Below are positions 1 to 7,200 of a DNA stretch of 23,982 bases, piece after piece. A program made the position numbers and the translations under genes. The first letter of the stretch is position 1. Each line of letters starts with the position of its first letter. Source of the DNA: JBBTCJ01 sp038043285 (lineage in GTDB: Bacteria; Planctomycetota; Phycisphaerae; UBA1845); contig JBBTCJ010000174.1 in the NCBI GenBank assembly GCA_038043285.1, positions 1 through 23,982 on the forward strand. The letters run 5' to 3'. Under the pieces are notes generated by a model. The model worked only from the letters and a program-made list of their open reading frames with translations. It was not told where the DNA came from and made no database searches.

Positions 1-493
1 TTTCTTCGCGGGGGTAGCGGCCTGCCTCTCGAAGCAGCAGTTCGACGGTTTCCGCAACAGCACCGTGTCCGCCGGGGTTCCTGGTCACATAGGCCGCGAC
101 GCGTTTGATCTTGCTAACGGCGTCCGCCGTGGCCACGGGGAATTCGCAACGCGACATCGGTCCGAGGTCGGGAAGATCATCTCCGAGGTAGGCGACGGCT
201 TCGTCGCCGAGGCCGCTTTCCGCGAGCACGCGGGCATACCCGGCGAGCTTGTCCTTCACGCCGGTCATGACCAGGGAGATGCCGAGTTCCTCTCCTCGCT
301 TCTCGACGGTCAGGCTCTTGCGCCCCGAAAGAAGCGCGACCACCCCGCCGCATCGCTGCCAAAGTTTGATGGCGCATCCGTCACGGACGTGGAAGCTCTT
401 CACGTCGTCACCGTCGGGACCGAGCATCACCCGTCCGTCGGTCAACACCCCGTCTACGTCGAGGATCAGTATCCGAACCGCCGCGGACCCCAT
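1..493 (-). CDS. kdsC: KDO-8-phosphate phosphatase, KdsC-type HAD hydrolase (partial, 3' end beyond left edge)
   Basis: Translating the minus strand from the ATG at 493 gives about 164 residues without a stop up to the window edge. It shows the HAD subclass C0 signature: DVDGVLTDG (residues 11-19, with both catalytic aspartates), FHVRDG, LLSGRKS (motif II), the GVKDKL lysine motif, and YLGDDLPDL (motif IV). KdsC proteins are about 170-180 residues, so only a short tail is missing. The family removes phosphate from 3-deoxy-D-manno-octulosonate 8-phosphate in the cytoplasm during lipopolysaccharide inner-core synthesis, which points to a Gram-negative-type envelope. GGAG lies about 9 nt before the ATG and supports this start. 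It follows terC on the same strand after 118 nt, with a hairpin between them, so co-transcription is uncertain. A related HAD sugar phosphatase (for example the NeuA-linked type) is the main alternative. Confidence 0.9.
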   Translation of the reverse strand, partial: MGSAAVRILILDVDGVLTDGRVMLGPDGDDVKSFHVRDGCAIKLWQRCGGVVALLSGRKSLTVEKRGEELGISLVMTGVKDKLAGYARVLAESGLGDEAVAYLGDDLPDLGPMSRCEFPVATADAVSKIKRVAAYVTRNPGGHGAVAETVELLLREAGRYPREE

Positions 494-560
494 GGCGCTG
501 CTCCGTCGTCGGGAAAACTTAAGTATCTCGGAGAATGCTCGTCCGGTCAAGGAACACCCC

Positions 561-581
561 TCCCCACGCGTTCGCAGGGGA
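561..581 (-). terminator. hairpin downstream of terC, possible terminator
   Basis: On the minus strand TCCCC and GGGGA arms (plus a GCG/CGC inner pairing) enclose a short loop 30 nt after the terC stop. There is no run of T behind it, so it may be a Rho-dependent end, an mRNA-stabilising structure or chance. Confidence 0.35.
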
Positions 582-611
582 ATGAATGAGACCGCGCCGG
601 ATCCGCGACAA

Positions 612-1598
612 TCAGACGCTTGGCCGACGCCCGCCGCTCGCATTGGGCGGTGCCACCTGCTTCGGCGGAAACAGGATGGACAACACGACCGACGTCGTGA
701 GGATCGTCACGACCGCTCCGAGCGACCAGGTGATGGGGACGTGCACGTGAAAGGCGGCACTCGCCAGCATTTTGCAACCGATCACTACCAACAACGCGGC
801 GAGTCCGTAACTCAGGTAGTGGAACATCTTCATGAACGTCGCTACGGCAAAGTACAGCGCCCGCAAGCCCAGAATCGCGAACACGTTCGAGGTGAACACG
901 ATGAACGGATCGCGGGTGATGGCGATGATCGCGGGAATCGAGTCGGCCGCAAAAATGATGTCCGTCGTTTCGACGATGACCAATACCAGAAGCAACGGGG
1001 TCGCGAGTAATTTCCCGCCGGAACGGGTGACGAACTTCGCCCCGTCGTAGCATTCGCTGATGGGCAGGAGCTTGCGGGTGAGCTTTAACACCGGGTTGCG
1101 CTCGGGTTCAAGCTGTTTGTCCTTGCTGAGCGCCATCTTGACGCCGGTGACGATCAGTAGGGCGCCGAAGACGTACATCATCCATTCGAACTTTTCGATG
1201 AGCCAAAGTCCGCCGAAGATGAACAGCCCGCGGAACACGACCGCACCGAGGATGCCCCAGAAGAGCACGCGGTGCTGATACGCGGGGCTGACCGCGAAGT
1301 AGGAGAAGATCACTGCGAAGACAAACACGTTGTCGACGCTGAGCGACTCTTCGATGATGTATCCGGTGAGGAACTCCTTGGCGACGCGGGTCCGCTCGGA
1401 GGGGTCGTATTCGCCGAACCAACCCAGCCAGAGGCCGAGGTTAAAGAGCACCGCCAGAGAGACCCAGACGACGACCCACGCGAAGGCCTCCTTGGGACGG
1501 ATCTCGTGGGCTTTGCGGTGAAAGACGAAGAGATCGAGGGTCAGCACCACCACAATGAAGACGATGAAGCCGATCAACCAGGACAAGTTGGCCGCCAT
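612..1598 (-). CDS. TerC/Alx-family integral membrane protein, probable metal exporter
   Basis: This 328-residue protein has about eight hydrophobic helices and the family's conserved acidic intramembrane motifs: TLDLFVF (19-25), EESLSVDNVFVFAVIF (83-98), and VETTDIIFAADSIPAI (209-224). Length and motifs match the TerC/Alx group (about 320-330 residues). The family sits in the cytoplasmic membrane and is linked to tellurite resistance, Mn(II) efflux and metalation of exported proteins. The frame is open for 69 more codons upstream, but that stretch is Arg/Pro-rich and not conserved. I chose the ATG at 1598 because the protein then begins directly with helix 1; GGAAA lies 9-13 nt before it. 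With MntH and MntR also in the window, a role in manganese balance is an inference. I looked for a yybP-ykoY Mn riboswitch in the 260-nt leader and did not find its core motifs. Confidence 0.92.
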   Translation of the reverse strand: MAANLSWLIGFIVFIVVVLTLDLFVFHRKAHEIRPKEAFAWVVVWVSLAVLFNLGLWLGWFGEYDPSERTRVAKEFLTGYIIEESLSVDNVFVFAVIFSYFAVSPAYQHRVLFWGILGAVVFRGLFIFGGLWLIEKFEWMMYVFGALLIVTGVKMALSKDKQLEPERNPVLKLTRKLLPISECYDGAKFVTRSGGKLLATPLLLVLVIVETTDIIFAADSIPAIIAITRDPFIVFTSNVFAILGLRALYFAVATFMKMFHYLSYGLAALLVVIGCKMLASAAFHVHVPITWSLGAVVTILTTSVVLSILFPPKQVAPPNASGGRRPSV

Positions 1599-1856
1599 AG
1601 AATCTGTTTCCGTTGCTTGCGATATCCGACCCGTTGGGCGACGACTCCATGCCGCCTGCCGTCCGAGTCGCAACAAGGTAGCGGGCTTCGGCCGCAATGC
1701 CAGTGCCCGAACGGGAAGACGAGGCTGCCGGCGCCGTAGTGAAACCAATCCAAGTTCCAACGAGCCGATCTGATCCTCCTGAGGCGCGCCTGTTTTTGCG
1801 GGCAATCATCGGCGTTGGCTAAAGGCCGCAGCTCGCAGAGGGTGGTTTTCGCGGTC
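1599..1856 (-). other. leader region between hutH and terC
   Basis: 258 nt lie between the hutH stop and the terC start. An AGGAGG sequence occurs about 175 nt upstream of terC but is not followed by a convincing reading frame. No clear promoter or terminator was seen. It may hold the terC 5' UTR. Confidence 0.3.
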
Positions 1857-3431
1857 CTAGGCCAGTCGTCCCACGCGGCTTTCCACGGCATCGAGCACGC
1901 GGCAGGATCGCAGGATTGCCAGCGACGCATCGACGTCATATTTGAAAACCCGATCGGACGCGGCGTGTGGAATCCGTTCGCGGATGGTTTCGTGGGCGAG
2001 GCGCGGCCCAACGCCCGCGCGCAATGGAGCGCGGAAGTCCAATGCCTGGGCCGCCAAGAGCTGCTCGATCGCCAAGACCTGCTCAACGTTTTCCAGCACC
2101 TGCAAGCATTTGACGGCTGAGCGCGCCCCCATGCTGACGTGGTCTTCCTGACCCATCCCGGTGGGGATCGAATCGACGGAAGCGGGAAAGCAAAGGCCTT
2201 TGTTTTCACTCACGAGCGCAGCGGCTACATAGTGCGGAATCATCAGTCCGCTGTTGACGCCGGCGTTGGGGATGAGCAGCTTCGGGAGACCCCCCACGCC
2301 CTCCAAGAGCAGGTACGATCGCCGCTCGGAAATGGACCCAAGCTCCGCGAGCGCCATCGCCGCGTAATCCATGGCCAGGGCCAGCGGTTGACCGTGGAAC
2401 AGACCGCCGCTGACGACGTCCCCGCCTTCGACGATCACCGGATTGTCGGTCACGGAGTTGATTTCGTCCTCGACGATCTGTGCCGCATGACGCAGGGCGT
2501 CGCGGGACGCGCCGTGGACCTGGGGGACGCAGCGGATGGAGTATGGATCCTGCACGCGGTCGCAATCGGCATGGGACGGAAGAATGTCGCTCTCCGCGAG
2601 CAGGCTACGGACGTTCGCCGCCGACTCAATGGCGCCGCGGTGCGGACGTAGGGCGTGCAGCCGCTCGTCGAAAGGCTTGACGCTGCCGGCGATGCCTTCC
2701 AAACTCATCGCCGCGATGATGTCGCAATGTCTCACCAGCCGACGGGCACGCACGAGCACGGTGGCCGCGATGGCGGACATGAACTGCGTTCCGTTGATCA
2801 GCGCGAGTCCTTCCTTGGGTCCGAGTCTCATCGCCGCCAAGCCCAACTGCTTCAACACGGTGCTCGCCGGCGCGGGTGATCCTCCGCGCCACTGCAACTG
2901 CCCCTCTCCAATCATCGGGAGCACCATGTGGGCCAGCGGAGCGAGGTCGCCGCTGGCGCCCAGCGAACCTTGCATGGGGATGACCGGCAGTGCGTCGGCT
3001 TTCAATAGGTCGATGAGAATTTGGAGTGTTCGACGCGATATGCCGCTGGCGCCGTGCGCGAGTCCATAAGCCTTCAACAGCATCATCCAGCGCACGACTT
3101 GCGGCGGAGCGGGCGGGCCGACGCCGACGGCGTGCGAGAGAATCAGGTTTCGCTGGAGTGCTTGCAACTGATCCGCGGGAATCCGCGTTCGGCACAGCGG
3201 CCCAATGCCTGTGTTTACGCCGTAGACGGCCTGAGATCCGCCGCAAAGTTGCTGGATTCGCGCGGCCGCGGCCTCGACTTTGGCCCAGACGTCTTCCGAA
3301 ACGGTGAGGTGAACGGGGCCTTCCAGCGCCGCATCGAGGGCCTCGAGCGTCAGCCGTGATCCGTCGAGGGCAAAGCAAGCAGGCGCACGTTCGACGCCCG
3401 CCGAGGATTCCTTCGCATGGGTTGCGCACAT
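1857..3431 (-). CDS. hutH: histidine ammonia-lyase-type aromatic amino acid lyase
   Basis: A 524-residue member of the MIO-dependent ammonia-lyase family, which removes ammonia non-oxidatively from histidine (to urocanate) or from Tyr/Phe. The MIO cofactor tripeptide Ala-Ser-Gly is at 159-161 in GSLGASGDLAPLAH. The catalytic Tyr is at 70 (VYGVNTGIG), and the conserved SVTDNPV (326-332), FHGQPLALAMDY (345-356) and QEDHVSM (428-434) motifs are present. The substrate-selecting pair is Ser99-His100 (NLILSHAVG), as in histidine lyases; tyrosine lyases usually have HL and phenylalanine lyases FL. That supports the HutH call. No hutU, hutI or hutG lies nearby, so it is an orphan or part of a dispersed pathway. 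The ATG at 3431 has no Shine-Dalgarno sequence but sits 9 nt after a perfect TATAAT, suggesting a leaderless transcript. A lyase or aminomutase for another aromatic amino acid remains possible. Confidence 0.88.
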   Translation of the reverse strand: MCATHAKESSAGVERAPACFALDGSRLTLEALDAALEGPVHLTVSEDVWAKVEAAAARIQQLCGGSQAVYGVNTGIGPLCRTRIPADQLQALQRNLILSHAVGVGPPAPPQVVRWMMLLKAYGLAHGASGISRRTLQILIDLLKADALPVIPMQGSLGASGDLAPLAHMVLPMIGEGQLQWRGGSPAPASTVLKQLGLAAMRLGPKEGLALINGTQFMSAIAATVLVRARRLVRHCDIIAAMSLEGIAGSVKPFDERLHALRPHRGAIESAANVRSLLAESDILPSHADCDRVQDPYSIRCVPQVHGASRDALRHAAQIVEDEINSVTDNPVIVEGGDVVSGGLFHGQPLALAMDYAAMALAELGSISERRSYLLLEGVGGLPKLLIPNAGVNSGLMIPHYVAAALVSENKGLCFPASVDSIPTGMGQEDHVSMGARSAVKCLQVLENVEQVLAIEQLLAAQALDFRAPLRAGVGPRLAHETIRERIPHAASDRVFKYDVDASLAILRSCRVLDAVESRVGRLA

Positions 3432-3440
3432 CGTGGGGGG

Positions 3441-3446
3441 ATTATA
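3441..3446 (-). promoter_or_regulatory. -10 box for hutH, nearly leaderless
   Basis: The minus strand reads TATAAT here, a perfect -10 hexamer, with only nine bases (six of them C) between it and the hutH ATG. Transcription would start almost at the initiation codon, in keeping with the missing ribosome-binding site. No good -35 box was found, so the call rests on the -10 alone. Confidence 0.4.
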
Positions 3447-3604
3447 ACGTGGCGCCGTTCACTCGTCCCGCGACGCCTCGGACGGGCAAAGTTTGCGCCT
3501 CGCGCCACGCAGGGCGATAATGGCCCGGTCTCCCCTTCTGATGCTTGCGGCCGCATCGAGCCACTCTCCGGTCAGCGCTTGGCGATATCGTAATTTTTCG
3601 CGGA

Positions 3605-3624
3605 GGCCGGTCCATCGACCGGCC
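3605..3624. promoter_or_regulatory. perfect 8-bp inverted repeat upstream of the globin gene
   Basis: GGCCGGTC and GACCGGCC flank a CATC spacer, giving a 20-nt dyad 106 nt before the globin ATG in the 299-nt divergent region between hutH and globin. It could be a regulator site or a hairpin in the globin leader. Nothing else was recognised in this gap. Confidence 0.45.
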
Positions 3625-3730
3625 GCGCGACGACGACCGCTCGGCCCCATGCAGGGATTGCAGCCGTACGTCTGCCGATGCAGACGCTTCTGTCGCGCAT
3701 CGTGAAACACAGGCTACGAGGAGACGTCCG

Positions 3731-4099
3731 ATGGCTACTGCCGTTGCAACGCTTTATGAGAAGCTTGGGGGAAAGACCGCTGTCGAGACCGTCGTCAAGG
3801 AGTTCTATCGCCGCGTTCTCAGCGATATTTCGCTGCGCGGGTTCTTCAAGAACACCGACATGGAGCACCAGATGCGGCAGCAGGTGCGATTTCTGACGAT
3901 GGCTCTGGGCGGACCCAACGAGTACAAGGGACGCAACATGAAAGACGCGCACAAGAAGCTTGGGATCACGGAGAGTCATTTCGGCGCCGTCGCGGGGCAC
4001 CTGATCGCCACCCTTCAGTGGGCCAAGGTGAACAAGGGCGATATCGATGCCGTGGTCGCACTGGTTGGTCCTTTGAAAACGGAAATCGTTACCGCGTGA
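3731..4099 (+). CDS. glbN: group I truncated haemoglobin (trHbN/GlbN)
   Basis: A 122-residue cytoplasmic haem protein of the 2-on-2 globin fold; the family binds O2 and NO and is tied to NO detoxification or redox protection. Aligned by eye with Mycobacterium and Synechocystis GlbN, the key sites are Tyr26 (B10, in EFYRRVL), Gln47 (E7), Gln51 (E11) and the proximal His74 (F8, in MKDAHKKLGI). This Tyr/Gln/Gln distal set is the one in Synechocystis GlbN. The GG turns (LGGPNEYKG) and the C-terminal H-helix are also present, and the length is standard. The frame is open further upstream, but AGGAGA at 3719-3724, 6 nt before the ATG at 3731, fixes the start. The gene is a lone plus-strand unit, divergent from hutH and convergent with the large secreted-protein gene, so no partner is suggested by context. 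Confidence 0.95.
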   Translation: MATAVATLYEKLGGKTAVETVVKEFYRRVLSDISLRGFFKNTDMEHQMRQQVRFLTMALGGPNEYKGRNMKDAHKKLGITESHFGAVAGHLIATLQWAKVNKGDIDAVVALVGPLKTEIVTA

Positions 4100-4172
4100 T
4101 GCCTGGAACCTTCCGGCAGGGTTCGCCGCATAGGGGCGACCTGCCGGCGCGCGGGTGGCACAACAACGGGCA

Positions 4173-4204
4173 GAGCCCGCGGCCGAAAAACCGACCGCGG
4201 GCTC
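4173..4204. terminator. bidirectional terminator hairpin between convergent genes
   Basis: A perfect 10-bp stem (GAGCCCGCGG paired with CCGCGGGCTC) with a 12-nt A-rich loop lies between the 3' ends of the globin gene and the large secreted-protein gene. The plus-strand side is followed by a pyrimidine-rich stretch (4210-4233). Position and symmetry suit termination of both transcripts. Confidence 0.7.
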
Positions 4205-4241
4205 GCCGCTTCTTCCCTGCCTCTTTGCTGCTACGATTGAA

Positions 4242-7200
4242 TTACGGACAGGCAGACGGTCCGCTGAAGGGGTAGGTCTTGGACTTCAAGGCGTCCACTC
4301 CGTTCGCGATATCCAGCACGTTGGTGTTGGCCAGCGAACTGGGTACGCTCGGCTGCATCTGCGTGCGAGGCTTGATAAATGTTCCCGTCGCCAAGTCTTT
4401 CACTTTGTCAACGAGTTTCGACACGTCGAGCACGTTCACCTGCAGGCTGCCATCCACGTCGCCCCACTGGGCCGTCCTACCTTCGACCTCTGCGGAAGCC
4501 GCGAGGCATAGGGCCTCATTGCCCTGGCAGGCGGCCTGCGGCAGGGACGAGATCCGGAAGATCGAGGAGGGCACGACGCTGTCGCCGGTTACATGCAGGG
4601 CTTGTCCGGCGGTGAGCGCAGCCCAGTCGCGGTATTCCGGTGCGCAACCGAGCCTTGCGCATTTGAAGGTGCTTTGCAGCAATTGCGAATCTGGGCAATT
4701 AAACACGGGCTGGTTGTTCCCGTCGAGTATGGCGTTGACGTAGCGGTATTCGCCCTCCCGACCGGCAAACGGCACAAGGCAGGTGCCGCCTGGACAATTC
4801 GCATTGCTTGCGCAGGTCTTGTTCGCCGCCGCGCTCGTCGAGCTGCACACGTGATTCAGCGACGCGAGTTGAACGCGAATGGCGGTCTCCTGTCCCGCCG
4901 ACGATGGCGCGACCACGAAGGAGATATATCGGTTCTTGTCGGTCGAACTCGGCTCCGGAAGGATCGGGACAAGAGCGAGGTCCGCCTCGGTGACGACGCC
5001 GTCGCAAGTGAGGTCGCCATCCTCGTACCCGCACGACCGGTCCGCGTTGCAAGGGTTGGGACCGTTGATCGAAGACTGAATCGTGGCGAGGTCTACGGCG
5101 TCGTAGTCGCCGTCCAAGTCGACGTCGCCGACGACGGTTTCGAGGATTGTCCCGACAAGCTCCAGGACGTCGTCATTGTTGACTTCGAGGTCGCCGTTCA
5201 TGTCGCAACTCAGGTCCATATATACGGCGTCGTTGAGGTTGGACCAGCTTCCGATTCGCGCCATGCGGCAGCAGTAGGTAATGTCCTTCTGGTCAACGAA
5301 GCCGTCCCAGCCGACCGGCTGTGCGCCGGGCACGGGAGACTGACCAGCCACGTCGGCTCGGAAATCACCGGCCTTGTAGGTTGCACCGGTCTTCAGAAAC
5401 GGCGACGCTGGGTCATTCACGTCCTTGGGGACCATGAAGGTCGGATCCTGTCCGAGGCTTGCCGGCGGAACGAGCAGTTGCCGGGAGGGATCGGCCCACG
5501 GGAGGTAATCATCGGTCAAATCGCACGTGCCGCCGACTCCGCGCGTCACGCAATCATTGTCAATGCGGCAGGGGATCGAGGGGTCGTTGACGCAGCGCCC
5601 CCATTCCGCAAAGGCGTTGTCCATGGCGATCGCGCCGCCCTTGCGGTCGAGGCGTCCGCCAGACATGGCAAGACCATCCACGAAGTACCGCAGATCCTCT
5701 TTTGTGAAATTGCCCTCTCCGTCGAAGTCGCCGATGACTTCCGGAATGGCATTATCAAAAGTCATTCCCCCCAGCGCGCTTCCGCTCCCGGACCCGGTTG
5801 CCTGGGCGTCGGACTGCTGCCAGCTCCGCGGGACGTAGTAGGCCTTCACCATTTCAGTGGCGTCATTGAGGTTGCGTAGACCGTCCTCATTGAAGTCGCC
5901 TTGAATCTTGTTGCGGACGGACATCTGTGTGCCGGCGGCGAAGTTCGTCACGAAGCCCGAGCCGTTCCAATAGACGTAGCTGCCGGTGACCGAGCCTTCG
6001 GAGTATTGGCCGGAACCGGTTAACGAGTTCCGCTTGGGAGTTCGCCCGCCCGTCGCCGGGTTGATCGAACCGAAGGGAGGCGTGTCCCCGCCCGCCTGCA
6101 GGTCGTTGCTGGTCCGGATGAAGTTTTGCAACGCCTGATTCAGCGGAGACGTGGGATTATATACCATGCCATCGGTGAGCGACTGCTTGCAGTCTACTCC
6201 GGCAGGAAGGAAAAAGCTGGTCGCCAGAAATTGGCCTGGAGAGTTGAGGTTCGACTTGCAGAAGTCCGCTCGGCAGGTCTGTGCCACCGGATTGCAGTCC
6301 GAGTCCACGTCGCATGGATCGGAATTGATGCTGCAATTGCCCCCCGGCGCCGCGAGGCAGGTCTGAGTCGCAGCCGGGCAATCCAAATCGACGGCGCAGG
6401 TTACCCCCGTTACGCTGCATGTCTTTCTCGTACAGTTGCCGTCGCTCGTGCAACTCTTGGGTCGACAGGTTTCGCCGAGCGGACAGTCGACGTCCGCCAG
6501 GCAGGAGGTCGCCGTTGTCACGCTGCACACGCGGGTGTTCTGGCATTCCTTTCCGAACACGTTTCCGACAAAGTCCTCGATGCTTCCGGAAACGTTGTTG
6601 AGGTAATCCGCGACGGCTTGGTTGTCCAACGCCGGGTTTGCACTTTCCGGCGGCGACAAGTTAGCTTTCGGGTCACCGCGGGTCACAAAGGAACCCGAGC
6701 CCCCGATCTGGTACCCGCAGCAGGCGTTGCAGTTGTCCAGCACGGTGCTGATGCTCGGGCGGACATAGCCGCTGTTGGGAGTGGCCGCGTCGATCGCCAC
6801 GCAGGTCTCACCCGAGGGGCAGTCGGAGTTGACCGTGCAGGAAGTCGCGGTCGTCTTGCTGCAAAACTTCGAACCGGCAGGGCAAGCCTGCGCAGTGCAA
6901 TCGCAAAGTGGATTGCCGTTGGCGTCTACGTCCTTGCATATGTTGAGAACTTCGTACCGACCGGCTCTCATGTCCGAAACCGCCCGACTGTTGCCGGCAA
7001 AACCCGTGTAGCCAAGCCCCAGACGCCACTGCTCGACCGCGTTCTCTACCTGGCTGGAGCCCTCGCCGTTGGTTTGTTGCGATCCCGTACCAAGATTGAA
7101 GGAGTTCGTCAGGGCATTTTCGTTGCCGACGTTGTCGCCACGACCCCAACTTGTGTCGATTCCGGTGGAATTCATGATGGCGTTGCGCGTTCCAGACCCC

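Noticed and set aside
1599..1805. 69-codon upstream extension of the terC frame
   Set aside because: The extension is Arg/Pro-rich and unlike TerC N-termini; the ATG at 1598 leads straight into the first membrane helix.
1599..1860. yybP-ykoY (manganese) riboswitch before terC
   Set aside because: TerC-family genes often carry one, but I could not find the conserved core motifs or a matching fold in the leader.
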